This document shows positions 53,426 through 61,652 of a DNA stretch of 64,000 bases, piece after piece. The translations under genes and the position numbers were made by a program. Every line of letters begins with the position of its first letter. Position 1 is the stretch's first letter. The notes under the pieces were generated by a model, which did not search any database, was not told where the DNA came from, and saw nothing but the letters and a program-made list of their open reading frames with translations. The stretch comes from Nocardia brasiliensis (GTDB taxonomy: Bacteria > Actinomycetota > Actinomycetes > Mycobacteriales > Mycobacteriaceae). The stretch spans positions 7,750,001 to 7,814,000 of the forward strand of contig NZ_CP046171.1 in the NCBI RefSeq assembly GCF_011801125.1. The letters are read 5' to 3'.

Positions 53426-53512
53426 GACAACAGACTCTCGCCACAACGTGAGACAAACCGGAAACGACCAGGTCAATCGAGTGGCAAATGCCACGGATTT
53501 TGAGACCCTACA
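53413..53512 (+). repeat. Right transposon end with three transposase-binding-type repeats
   Basis: Read towards the interior, repeats GTCTCA...TGGC occur at 53490-53507 (within the TIR, 53490-53512), 53439-53456 and 53413-53430. They are all in one orientation and more widely spaced than at the left end, the asymmetry expected for Tn7-like ends. The innermost repeat overlaps the cargo gene stop codon. Confidence 0.78.
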
Positions 53513-53640
53513 CATAAAGTTTTGGCCACTCGATGGTCACTCGGCCAGAGTTTTGTGCCCTTTCTTGCTGATGTATGAGCGTCGCCGGTTGCCGCTGGCG
53601 ACAGGAGGCACCGGGCGACGAGGGCGTTCAGTGCCGTGGG
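53513..53640 (+). mobile_element. Probable remnant of a second, related Tn7-like element
   Basis: Just outside the right end, 53567-53610 (GCTGATGTATGAGCGTCGCC, GTTGCCG, ACAGGAGG) closely follows the leader of tnsA at 45672-45714 (GCTCGTGCATGATCGTCGCC, GTTGCCG, AGCAGGAGG). After the AGGAGG, a short frame could be a decayed tnsA start. GCCACTCGAT at 53525-53534 mirrors ATCGAGTGGC at 53476-53485. It may be the left end of an older element at the same site. Confidence 0.5.
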
Positions 53641-53734
53641 ATCAGTGATCGAAGCTCATCGACGCATCGAATCGGGTCGCACCACAGGCAAACTCGTGCT
53701 CCGCGTCGGCGATCGCTGACTATTCCCGCCGAGG

Positions 53735-54976
53735 TCAGTTCGGGGTGAGGCGACGCATCCTGGCGTTGAGGTAGCGCTGCTCGGGCAGGCTCGCGGTGAG
53801 TTGGGCGGCCTGACGGTAGCTGTCGAGCGCGCCCGGCCGGTCGCCGGCCATCTCCAGTAGATGGGCGCGAACGGCGTGGGTTCGGTGGTGTCGGCGCATC
53901 ACCGGATCGTCGAGCAGCGGCTCGACCAGGGCCAACCCGTCCTCTGGCCGCAGCGCCATCCCGACCGCGACCGCGCGGTTGAGCGTCACGATCGGGCTCG
54001 GTGCCACCCTGGCAAGCATGGCGTAGAGCAGGCTGATCTGCCGCCAATCGGTGCTTTCCCAGGTGGTGGCCTCCGCGTGCACGGCGGCGATCGCCGCGTG
54101 CAGCTGGAATCTGCCGACATGTCCGTGCGGCAATACCCGCTCGAGGATGCGTACCCCTTCGGCGATCAGCTGGTGGTCCCACCGTGCCCGGTCCTGTTCG
54201 GCCAGCGGCACCAGATCGCCGTTGTCGGTTCGCGCGGTGGCGCGGGCGTAAGTGAGCAGCATCAGCGCCAGGACGCCTGCGGCTTCGTCGTGGTCCGGTA
54301 TCACCGCGTGCAGCAGGCGGGTGAGCCGAATGGCTTCCTCGGCTGGACTCGCATCCACCAAAGTTCCACCGGCAGAACGGGTATGGCCCTCGGTGAACAT
54401 CAGATGGCAGACGTCGAGCACCGCTGCGATGCGCGCGGGCAGCTCCGCCTCGGTCGGGAGGCCGAACACCGCGCCCGCCGCCCGCAGCGTGGACCGTGCC
54501 CTGGTCAGGCGTTGCGTCATCGTGCGCTCGGGCACCAGGTACGCGGCGGCGATCTGGGCGGTGCTCAGCCCGGCGACCGCGTGCAGAGTCAACGCGACCT
54601 GCGAGGAACGGCTCAGGCTCGGGTGGCAGCACAGCAGAAGCAGCCGCAACGTGTCGTCGTCTTCAGCAGCGGGTGCGTCATCGGCCGCCGGCGCGAGGTG
54701 CGCGTCGCCGGGCTGCGCGCCTGCCACCGCCTCCTCGCGTTCCGCTCGGGCGCGGTCGGCCCGCGTCCGATCGATCAGGCGTCGCGAGGCGACCCGGATC
54801 AGCCAGCCGCGCGGATTGTCGGGCACGCCGTCGCGATCCCATTGCCGCGCTGCCGCTTCGGCCGCCTCCTGCGCCGCGTCCTCGCAGTCACCGAGGTCAC
54901 CGTGCCTGCGCAGCAGGGCGGCGAGCACATGCGGGGACTCGCGCCGCCACACGTGCTCCACCACCCCCGCACTCAC
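53735..54976 (-). CDS. ECF42-type RNA polymerase sigma factor
   Basis: 413 residues. Region sigma2 (VEHVWRRESPHVLAALLRRHGDLGDCEDAAQEAAEAAARQW, NPRGWLIRVASRRLIDRTRADR) and region sigma4 (ALTLHAVAGLSTAQIAAAYLVPERTMTQRLTRARSTLRAAG) are followed by a C-terminal extension of about 220 residues with TPR-like helices (MLLTYARATARTDNGDLVPLAEQDRARWD, SPIVTLNRAVAVG). This is the ECF42 arrangement, whose partners are DGPF/YciI proteins; such a gene precedes it with a 4-nt overlap. Targets are unknown. Confidence 0.9.
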   Translation of the reverse strand: MSAGVVEHVWRRESPHVLAALLRRHGDLGDCEDAAQEAAEAAARQWDRDGVPDNPRGWLIRVASRRLIDRTRADRARAEREEAVAGAQPGDAHLAPAADDAPAAEDDDTLRLLLLCCHPSLSRSSQVALTLHAVAGLSTAQIAAAYLVPERTMTQRLTRARSTLRAAGAVFGLPTEAELPARIAAVLDVCHLMFTEGHTRSAGGTLVDASPAEEAIRLTRLLHAVIPDHDEAAGVLALMLLTYARATARTDNGDLVPLAEQDRARWDHQLIAEGVRILERVLPHGHVGRFQLHAAIAAVHAEATTWESTDWRQISLLYAMLARVAPSPIVTLNRAVAVGMALRPEDGLALVEPLLDDPVMRRHHRTHAVRAHLLEMAGDRPGALDSYRQAAQLTASLPEQRYLNARMRRLTPN

Positions 54977-55365
54977 TGGTCGTCGCCGCCCGGCCCCATG
55001 GTGGGCCGCAGTTCGACCGTCTCGCCCGGCCCGGCGAACCGAGCGGCGATCTCCTCGGCGCGAGCCCGGCTCTCCACATCGATCAGGAAGAACCCGGCCA
55101 GATGCTCCTTGGCCTCCGCATACGGACCGTCGGTGACCAGCGGCTTCGCATCATCCCACCGGTACAGCCGAGACGACTCGGGCGCCCCGAGCGCCTCGCC
55201 CGATATCAGTTCCCCCTTCTCGTGCAGCTCGCCGAGCAGCTTCTCGAACTCGGCGTTCACCCGGTCCCGTTCCTCCTGTGACATGTCCTGGTATTCCGGC
55301 AGGTAGTCGGAGGTCGGATGCCCCCACGGCCGCGGGTTGGAGTGAATCATGATCACGTACTTCAT
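54973..55365 (-). CDS. YciI-related (DGPF-domain) protein
   Basis: 130 residues. MKYVIMIHSNPRPW, a long helix with KLLGELHEKGELISGEAL, and VTDGPYAEAKEHLAGFFLIDVESRARAEEIAARFAG contain the DGPF-type motif. These small ferredoxin-like proteins accompany ECF42 sigma factors and may be their conserved target or modulator. The stop codon overlaps the sigma factor start, so the pair is cotranslated. Confidence 0.9.
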   Translation of the reverse strand: MKYVIMIHSNPRPWGHPTSDYLPEYQDMSQEERDRVNAEFEKLLGELHEKGELISGEALGAPESSRLYRWDDAKPLVTDGPYAEAKEHLAGFFLIDVESRARAEEIAARFAGPGETVELRPTMGPGGDDQ

Positions 55366-55559
55366 TCTCGGCTCCTTGCCTCATGGTGCGGACACGCTCC
55401 GGACGCATCCTCACCTGAGACGTCGGTGCTCGGCGCGGCATGTCGACATTCTCTGCCGCTGGATCTTCTGGCGACAGGAACTCCACCTCTGCTATACGTC
55501 GCCGAAGGCCAAGCGGGGCGACGAATCGAAGGCCGCCAATCCGTGGCTCCGCGCGACGG

Positions 55560-55970
55560 TCAGTCGAGGACGGCGAAGGCTTCTACTTCGACGAGGACGT
55601 CGGGCTCGAAAAGGTAGTCGACACCGATCGCGGAGAGCGGCGGCAGCGGCTGCGGGATGCCGAGTTCCGTTGCGACACTCTCGATTCCGGCGACGAAGTC
55701 GGCGTATTTGTCGGGGGTCCAATTCGTGACGAAGAACCGCAGGCGCACCACGTCGGCGAAGGTGGCCCCGGCTCCGGCGAGGCCGCGGGCGGTATTGCGC
55801 AGAGCGTGTGCGACCTGGCCGGTGAGATCGCCTGTCGCGACCGGTTTGCCGTCGGCGTCGCGCGCGATCTGGCCGGCGACATGCACCTGACGGGTGCCCG
55901 TGCTGATCGAAACATGGTGGTACGGAACAGGAGTGAACATGCCTTCGGGAGTAAGGAGCTGGACTGTCAT
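55560..55970 (-). CDS. RidA/YjgF family protein
   Basis: 136 residues. YHHVSISTGTRQVHVAGQIARDADGKPVATGDLTGQVAHALRNTARGLAGAGATFADVVRLRFFVTNW is the RidA fold. The usual substrate Arg is not obvious at its standard place, but VEVEAFAVLD at the C-terminus is typical. RidA proteins deaminate reactive enamines/imines or are related enzymes. Divergent from an HxlR regulator 78 nt away, which probably controls it. Confidence 0.88.
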   Translation of the reverse strand: MTVQLLTPEGMFTPVPYHHVSISTGTRQVHVAGQIARDADGKPVATGDLTGQVAHALRNTARGLAGAGATFADVVRLRFFVTNWTPDKYADFVAGIESVATELGIPQPLPPLSAIGVDYLFEPDVLVEVEAFAVLD

Positions 55971-56048
55971 CGGGTTCCTTCGCAGTGTCGGGGTAGGTAT
56001 CCGATGTCTACCTGGTGTTCGAAGGAAACTTCAACGAGACTAAGTTTC

Positions 56049-56435
56049 ATGCCGGATACCGCGCCGCCGAACTCGGGTAGCCCGCAGCTCACCGAGCAGC
56101 ACCGTGAGCTGCTCGATCAGGTGCTCGACAAGTGGTCGCTGCAGATCCTCGACGCACTCTGCGAACGGGGATCGCTGCGCTTCAACGAGTTGCGCCGAGC
56201 CATCCCCGTCGTCACGCAGAAGTCGCTCACCGCCGCCCTGCGCCGCCTCGAACGCAACGGAATGATCGAACGCGTCATCACGAGCACCCGGCCGATCGCC
56301 GTCGAATACCGCCTCACCCCTCTCGGCAGGTCACTCCAAGACCTGATCGACGCCCTCCTGCACTGGGCCACAACCACATTGCCCGACGTCGAAAACGCCC
56401 GCGCCCGCTTCGACAACCACACCGAAGCCGAATAA
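56049..56435 (+). CDS. HxlR family transcriptional regulator
   Basis: 128 residues from the ATG at 56049. HxlR winged helix: LLDQVLDKWSLQILDALCERGSLRFNELRRAIPVVTQKSLTAALRRLERNGMIERVITSTRPIAVEYRLTPLGRSL. It lacks the N-terminal redox Cys found in some members, so it probably senses a ligand other than aldehyde or oxidant. Divergent from the RidA gene. Confidence 0.9.
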   Translation: MPDTAPPNSGSPQLTEQHRELLDQVLDKWSLQILDALCERGSLRFNELRRAIPVVTQKSLTAALRRLERNGMIERVITSTRPIAVEYRLTPLGRSLQDLIDALLHWATTTLPDVENARARFDNHTEAE

Positions 56436-56642
56436 TCCCTCCGCACGGTGCAACCCGGCCTTGCGGTGGCCCAACCGAGATGCCACTCCAGAAGTTTGCG
56501 AGTAGCGGTTTTAAACCTCGAAATCTGTAGTTGGCAGTTGGGTGGCAGTGGGGGAGCGGGGTGGCAGGCGGGTTTGACCGAGGTGGGGCGGCATCGTAGG
56601 GTCGGTGATCGCCGAGGGGTTGCTGACCCGGGGAGGGCTTCG

Positions 56643-57257
56643 ATGATGAGGAAGAGCTTCGCTGCCGGTTTTCTGGTGGTGGGTGTTGCCGCGCTGTCGG
56701 CATGCGGGGGCAATTCGGATGAACACGCGGGGCACACCGTGACGTCCACGGCGGCGCCGGTGTCCGTGCAGGTGAGTCTGCCGCCCGCGCCGACCCAGAC
56801 CGGGACGAAGCAGGTGCGGTTCGATCCATGCGCGCGGGTGGGCGACGAACTGGTGGCACGGACCGGGTTCGACCCGGCGACTCGGGAACGGGCGGTGAGC
56901 GAGGGCGTGTCCTCGTTGTTCACCGAAATCGGCTGCCAATTCTGGCGCGAGGCGCTCGTAGACGGCGAGAAGTTCCCCACCGGAGCGCTGACCGTGACGT
57001 CGACCGACTTGACGCTCGACGACATCCGACAGAACCCGAGCTACAGCATCTTCAGCTCCGACCCGATCGCAGGCCGCGAGGCCGTGCTGTATCGGACTCC
57101 GCAGAGCGCTGGTTCCTGCACAGCGGCGATCAAGTCGGCCGACGGGATGTTCCGGGTCGGCCTGCTCGTGCATCCCGGCCCGGTGGACGTACCGCCACCG
57201 TGCGATCAGATTCGTCAGTTCGCGGAAATCTTCAGCGAATCGCTCGGTACGAGCTAG
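56643..57257 (+). CDS. DUF3558 domain lipoprotein
   Basis: 204 residues. ATG at 56643 with GGAGGG about 7 nt upstream. Signal peptide with lipobox LSAC (lipidated Cys at residue 21), then a Thr/Ser/Pro-rich spacer and a DUF3558 domain (VRFDPCARVGDELVARTGFDPATRERA, CQFWRE.., IAGREAVLYRTPQSAGSCTAAIKSADGMFRVGLLVHPG, CDQIRQFAEIF), with conserved Cys pairs. Such lipoproteins are often encoded upstream of WXG100/ESX-type genes in Nocardia and mycobacteria, as here. Confidence 0.88.
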   Translation: MMRKSFAAGFLVVGVAALSACGGNSDEHAGHTVTSTAAPVSVQVSLPPAPTQTGTKQVRFDPCARVGDELVARTGFDPATRERAVSEGVSSLFTEIGCQFWREALVDGEKFPTGALTVTSTDLTLDDIRQNPSYSIFSSDPIAGREAVLYRTPQSAGSCTAAIKSADGMFRVGLLVHPGPVDVPPPCDQIRQFAEIFSESLGTS

Positions 57258-57345
57258 GCGGGTTCCCGTCCCGAAGCGGCCGGTCGGCGGGGAGTCACCG
57301 GATTCGTCCACCCCTCGGGGAGAACAGAGTTAGGGCATTACAGGT

Positions 57346-58608
57346 ATGGCCGAGACATTCGCGGCAAATCCCAGCGAGATTGCCGGTCTGAGCAATCTTG
57401 TCACCTCGATCGCCGGGGACGCGCTGCTGGCGTCCAGCTTCGTGGCCAAGGAGGGCAGGGCGGCCGATTGGCTGCACGGGCCGATCATCGACACGCTCAC
57501 GACCTATATCGACGACGTAGCCGAATGGATGTCGCGGCGCCACGCGGTACTCGGGAACACCACACTGGGCACCGGCACCGAACTCAACAAGGCCGCCTGG
57601 ATGTACCACAACCAGGATCAGAAGACCTATGCCGAGCTCAACGCGCACACGGAATCCAATATCCCCTCCGATGACAGCATCGAAAAAGCCGGTGTGACCG
57701 CGCAATACGTCGGCGCTGCGACCTACTCGAAGCCGGAATCCGTCAAATACGAGGCACCGGTGGCGAACAAGGAAGAGCTCGCCGGTCTCATCGCCGATGT
57801 CTTCCCCGTGCTCGGCAGCGTGAACGAGTCCATCAAGAGCATCACTCGCGCGGCGGGCACCGAATACGATCCGCTGGTGACCTGCTTGCAGCCCATCCCG
57901 GGCAACTGGTCCGAAATCCGTAGGCTTGGCGAGGTTTACAAGGCCGCAGGAAACGGGCTGGAGGCATGCGGCAAGAACCTCGAAGCCGGCGTGAAACGGA
58001 TCGATGGCAGCACTGACGGCAAGCCCAATTGGGACGGTAAGGCCTCGGTGGCCTTCAGTGACTGGGCGTCCAAGCAGATCGCGGCAATGAAATGGGAGGG
58101 CCCGGTCGGGCGGATCGTCAGCGATTGCGCGGGCAGGGTTTCCGATGAGATCAAGAACGGCATCCGGCGGATCCTGAACGGGCTGTGGGGAATGCTCAAC
58201 AAGTATGTCGACTTCGACGACATCAAGGGCGCACTCAAGTCGGTTGCCAACATCTTGTCTGCGGCCGTGCCAGGCCTCGGCGCTGCTCGAATCGCCAAGC
58301 TGGCCTATGACATCGGCGTGATCGTCAGCACCGCATTCGATGTGGTGAAGCAGATCAGCGAACTCGTCGATACCTTCAAGCGGCTCCTCGAGATCATCAA
58401 GGACCCGATAGGCCAGCTGAAGGAGAACGCGAAACAGAAGCTGGACGAGGCCATCGCGCCGGTCAGCAAGAAGATCGATGACGCGACCCGTGCGGCGACT
58501 CTGGCCAAGGACATCGAGCAGATCTCGCACTACGGCGATTTCACCAACCGCCCCACCGAGGCATATGACTCCGGGTCCGGTGCCGCACCATGGGAGAACG
58601 CATCATGA
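57346..58608 (+). CDS. WXG100-like / type VII secretion-associated helical protein
   Basis: 420 residues, almost all helical. The N-terminal part (FAANPSEIAGLSNLVTSIAGDALLASSFV) resembles excreted ESX-type substrates. Around residues 190-245, GNWSEIRRLGEVYKAAGNGLEACGKNLEAGV and NWDGKASVAFSDWASKQIAAM form a WXG-type helix-turn-helix (W near DG.AS.AF). A hydrophobic helix pair (VANILSAAVPGLGAARIAKLAYDIGVIVSTAFDVV) suggests membrane contact. It overlaps the next gene by 4 nt. A toxin/carrier role is plausible but not shown. Confidence 0.65.
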   Translation: MAETFAANPSEIAGLSNLVTSIAGDALLASSFVAKEGRAADWLHGPIIDTLTTYIDDVAEWMSRRHAVLGNTTLGTGTELNKAAWMYHNQDQKTYAELNAHTESNIPSDDSIEKAGVTAQYVGAATYSKPESVKYEAPVANKEELAGLIADVFPVLGSVNESIKSITRAAGTEYDPLVTCLQPIPGNWSEIRRLGEVYKAAGNGLEACGKNLEAGVKRIDGSTDGKPNWDGKASVAFSDWASKQIAAMKWEGPVGRIVSDCAGRVSDEIKNGIRRILNGLWGMLNKYVDFDDIKGALKSVANILSAAVPGLGAARIAKLAYDIGVIVSTAFDVVKQISELVDTFKRLLEIIKDPIGQLKENAKQKLDEAIAPVSKKIDDATRAATLAKDIEQISHYGDFTNRPTEAYDSGSGAAPWENAS

Positions 58609-59090
58609 CGCGACCGCAGTGGGACAGCATGCGCGAACCCGATCTCGATCCCGAGGTGGAGGCGATGGCGCGGAAAGTCATGGCAGCGGTGGACAACCTG
58701 CGCACCGCGACCATCCGCCTGTCCGATATCGACATCGATCAGCTCTTCGACGGTGCGACGGAGGTGACCGAGGAGTTCATCTCGATGGTCGCCGGCATGG
58801 ATACCGCATCACCAGCGCTCAAGGCCTATGCCGAACGCGTGGCCAGCGGCGAATGCCGTTGGAGCGAGATCGAGACCCGCGCGCATCCCATGCCACCTGA
58901 AGTCGCCGAGATGAAGGACTCGCCACAGTTCACCTGGAAGTGGACACCGGAAGCGTCGCAAGTTCCCGCCGCGCCAACGGAGCTCCCGTGGTCGCCTACC
59001 CGCCGCCCGCGTCCGAGCGACAATGTGGTCGGTCCCAGCGACTGGCCGGACGACTTCGAGGAGTACCCCGAGGAAAGGCCTTGGCGCTGA
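58605..59090 (+). CDS. Small acidic partner of the WXG100-like protein
   Basis: 161 residues from the ATG at 58605, which overlaps the upstream stop (ATGA) and has GGAGAA upstream. A helical N-terminal half (VEAMARKVMAAVDNLRTATIRLSDIDIDQL) is followed by a Pro/Trp-rich, probably disordered C-terminus (LPWSPTRRPRPSDNVVGPSDWPDDFEEYPEERPWR). No family is recognised. The overlap suggests it is a partner or chaperone of the product of the upstream gene. Confidence 0.6.
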   Translation: MTRPQWDSMREPDLDPEVEAMARKVMAAVDNLRTATIRLSDIDIDQLFDGATEVTEEFISMVAGMDTASPALKAYAERVASGECRWSEIETRAHPMPPEVAEMKDSPQFTWKWTPEASQVPAAPTELPWSPTRRPRPSDNVVGPSDWPDDFEEYPEERPWR

Positions 59091-59170
59091 ACGGCAGCGG
59101 ACTGTGCTGGAACGTTCGATGGTGCCGTTAGAGTCGGCGGCGCACTGCCCGCACGGTCGAGGAGTTTGAA

Positions 59171-59701
59171 GTGGGTCGGTCCGACAGGCTGCTAGGCCCG
59201 ATGTCGCTGGTGTGGACGCTGGGTGTCGCCGTCGCGACCGTAGCGTTCATCGGGGGTGCGCTGAACCTGGGTGCCGCGATAGTCCGGTGGACCGATTCGC
59301 AGCTCGCCATGGCGTTGTATCTTCCGGTGAGCACGTTCGCGGGCATCGGTGCCTGGATGCTCGTCCTGTCCGCGGCATGGCGGTTGCGCCGCAGCTACCT
59401 GCGGCGGGCGGGAACCGAGGTCCCGGCGGTAGTCGTCAAGTCCGAATTTCGGCGCAAATACCGTTCGGGCACGCTCAATTACGATCTGTGGCGGCTGAAG
59501 GTCGAAGCGCGGTTCGCCCACCCGGAGTTCGGCCGGGATCTCGTCGTCCGGAAAGAGTTCCTCTATCCACAGTTTCGCGAGACCAAGGCACGTGCGTTGG
59601 CCGAGCGGCTCAGCGTCGACTCCTCGGTACCGCTGCTGGTCCGAAAGAACGCCGCGCTGTTCGACATACCCAAACGTCCCACCTGGACCGACATCTGGTG
59701 A
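59171..59701 (+). CDS. Small membrane protein (DUF3592-like)
   Basis: 176 residues. GTG start. Two transmembrane helices (SLVWTLGVAVATVAFIGGALNLGAAIV and ALYLPVSTFAGIGAWMLVLSAAW) precede a basic turn and a soluble beta-rich domain (GTEVPAVVVKSEFRRKYRSGTLNYDLWRLKVEARFAHPEFGRDLVV, VPLLVRKNAALFDIPKRPTW), the layout of DUF3592 proteins. Function unknown. Confidence 0.6.
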   Translation: MGRSDRLLGPMSLVWTLGVAVATVAFIGGALNLGAAIVRWTDSQLAMALYLPVSTFAGIGAWMLVLSAAWRLRRSYLRRAGTEVPAVVVKSEFRRKYRSGTLNYDLWRLKVEARFAHPEFGRDLVVRKEFLYPQFRETKARALAERLSVDSSVPLLVRKNAALFDIPKRPTWTDIW

Positions 59702-59793
59702 GCGAAGAATCCGCCACGCCCGAACAACCCGCATCTGCCGGGGGATTCACGTGATCCGGCTGAGCTCGGTGCACATCCAGTTACCCTGAGGTG

Positions 59794-61137
59794 ATGCGAT
59801 TCCCGGTTCGTAGGTATGTCCTGGCCGTACTCGCTGCCGCCGCGTCGACGACGCTGGCATGGTCGAATGTCGCGGCGGCACCGCCGATCCAGCCGGTCGC
59901 GGCTCCGTTGGGCGGTGATTTCCTCTGGGGCGTGGCCAGTTCGGGGTTCCAGTCCGAAGGGCATGCGCCCGACAGCAATTGGACCCGCTACCTCCCGAAT
60001 CACCCGGACTACGACGCACTGCACGACTCGGTGGACTTCTATGACCGCTACGCGTCCGACATCGATGCGGCGGCTGCCCTCGGTGTGCGGGTGTTCCGGA
60101 TCGGGATCGAATGGGCTCGACTGCAGCCCGCGCCCGGCGTGTGGGACGAGGGCGCGTTCCGGTTCTACGACGGTGTGCTCGCGAAGATCACGCAGGCGGG
60201 GATGCGGCCGATGATCACCCTCGATCACTGGGTGTACCCGGGGTGGGCGGTGGACCGCGGCGGGTGGCGCAATCCGGGCATGGTGGGTGACTGGCTGGCC
60301 AACATGCGCACGGTGGTGGATCGCTATGCCGGCCGTGATCCGCTGTGGGTCACGGTGAACGAGCCGGCGGCCTACATCTCGCACGAGGTGCGCAGAGGCA
60401 AGGCCGATCCCGGCGAGATGCTGGACCGGCTCGCCCAGGCGCACAACGCCATCTACGACCACATCCACCAGGTGCAACCCGGCGCTCGAGTCACCAGCAA
60501 TGTCGGCTATGTCGCTGGGGCGGAGACGGAGGTCAACGGCGCGTTCATCGATCGCGTCGCGGCCCGGCTCGACTATGTCGGCGTCGACTACTACTTCGGC
60601 TTCGATCCGGTGCAGTCGGTGCTGGGCTCGGCGACCAGGGCGCTCGGCTCGGCCGTGCCGAACCCGCCGGGCATGAACATCTGGGATCTGCCGCTGCGCA
60701 CCGAGGGCATCTACTATGCGCTGCGCCACTATTCGCAACGCTTCCCCGGCAAGCCGCTCTACATCGTGGAGAACGGCATGCCGACCGAGAACGGCCGTCC
60801 CCGAGCCGACGGGTATTCGCGCAGCGATCACCTGCGCGACACGGTCTATTGGATTCAGCGCGCCAAGGCCGACGGCATGAACGTCATGGGCTACAACTAC
60901 TGGAGCATCACCGACAATTACGAATGGGGCAGTTACACACCGCGATTCGGGCTCTACACGGTCGATGTGCGCACCGACCCCTTGCTCACCCGTCGACCCA
61001 CCGACGCGGTCGGCGTCTACACCCAGCTCGTCGCCGCGGGTGGCGTGCCCGGCGACTACCGGCCGACGCGCGCACCGGCGCTCTGCATTCTGGTCGATCC
61101 GCCCGCCAGCTGCCTGACTCCCGTCGCGGCTCCGTAA
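59794..61137 (+). CDS. Secreted glycoside hydrolase family 1 enzyme
   Basis: 447 residues. Signal peptide MRFPVRRYVLAVLAAAASTTLAW..ANVAAAPP-like, ending near residue 30. GH1 TIM barrel: GDFLWGVASSGFQSEG, DFYDRYASDIDAAAALGVRVFRIGIEWARLQP, acid/base Glu in VTVNEPAAYI, nucleophile Glu in LYIVENGMP, and NYWSITDNYEWGSYTPRFGLYTVD. Family GH1 cleaves beta-glucosides and beta-galactosides; a secreted member in this group could act on envelope or plant-derived glycosides. An alternative GTG start lies 3 nt earlier. Confidence 0.9.
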   Translation: MRFPVRRYVLAVLAAAASTTLAWSNVAAAPPIQPVAAPLGGDFLWGVASSGFQSEGHAPDSNWTRYLPNHPDYDALHDSVDFYDRYASDIDAAAALGVRVFRIGIEWARLQPAPGVWDEGAFRFYDGVLAKITQAGMRPMITLDHWVYPGWAVDRGGWRNPGMVGDWLANMRTVVDRYAGRDPLWVTVNEPAAYISHEVRRGKADPGEMLDRLAQAHNAIYDHIHQVQPGARVTSNVGYVAGAETEVNGAFIDRVAARLDYVGVDYYFGFDPVQSVLGSATRALGSAVPNPPGMNIWDLPLRTEGIYYALRHYSQRFPGKPLYIVENGMPTENGRPRADGYSRSDHLRDTVYWIQRAKADGMNVMGYNYWSITDNYEWGSYTPRFGLYTVDVRTDPLLTRRPTDAVGVYTQLVAAGGVPGDYRPTRAPALCILVDPPASCLTPVAAP

Positions 61138-61233
61138 CCGTTTGGGCCGCACGATGATTACCCCGGAGGTAATCGACCCGCATCCCTCCCGATGCCACGG
61201 TAGGTACCGTACCGATCGAAAACGGAGGATGCC

Positions 61234-61581
61234 ATGCCCGCCTACGCCATCGCACATCTGCGTAATCCCGCGCCGCACACGGATATCGCGGAGTACATCG
61301 AGCGGCTGCCCGAGACCCTCGCACCGCATGGCGGACGCTATCTCGTGCACATGAAGGAGCACGAGGTGAAGGAGGGGAGCTGGCCGGGCGCGGTGGTGAT
61401 ACTCGGATTTCCCGGCCTCGCCGAGGCGCGGGCCTGGTGGGATTCGCCCGCGTACCAGGAGATCGCACCGCTGCGTTCGCGGCATATCGACGGCGACATC
61501 ATCATCGTGGAGGGCGTCGCCGACGACTACACCTCGACCGCGGCCGCGCAGGCGATGCGGGCGAGTCTGGCCGACGCCTGA
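61234..61581 (+). CDS. DUF1330 family protein
   Basis: 115 residues. PAYAIAHLRNPAPHTDIAEYIERLPETLAPHGGRYLVHMKEHEVKEGSWPGAVVILGFPGLAEARAWWDSPAYQEIAPLRSRHIDGDIIIVEGV is a complete DUF1330 ferredoxin-like fold, including the WxxSxxYxxIxxLR segment. ATG at 61234 with GGAGG 6 nt upstream. Function unknown. Confidence 0.9.
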   Translation: MPAYAIAHLRNPAPHTDIAEYIERLPETLAPHGGRYLVHMKEHEVKEGSWPGAVVILGFPGLAEARAWWDSPAYQEIAPLRSRHIDGDIIIVEGVADDYTSTAAAQAMRASLADA

Positions 61582-61652
61582 GCCCGTCACCGCGGTGGCG
61601 GCAGGTTGGCGATCTGAATCGGCTCGGGCGCCCTGGTTCTCCCCGTGAGCCG

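Larger units (their letters stand above)
45579..53512 (+). mobile_element. Tn7-like transposon inserted downstream of dnaB
   Basis: A 7,934-nt element bounded by 23-bp inverted repeats starting TGTAGGGTCTCAAAA (two mismatches) and containing tnsA, tnsB, tnsC, tniQ and one cargo gene, all in the same direction. The tnsA end faces dnaB and starts 7 nt after its stop codon, the same geometry as Tn7 next to glmS. Flanking bases TCATT and CATAA do not form a 5-bp duplication. No CRISPR array or Cas gene is present inside. The gene order tnsA-tnsB-tnsC-tniQ with ATGA-type overlaps is intact, so the element looks recent and potentially active. Confidence 0.88.

Noticed and set aside
45579..53512. 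CRISPR-associated transposon
   Set aside because: No Cas gene and no repeat-spacer array lies in the element; the long TniQ with HTH domains suggests a protein-guided site instead.
45574..53517. 5-bp target-site duplication of the transposon
   Set aside because: Bases next to the two ends are TCATT and CATAA, which do not match; no duplication is claimed.
53628..54632. A 334-codon minus-strand frame overlapping the sigma factor gene
   Set aside because: It is an out-of-frame shadow of the ECF42 sigma gene.
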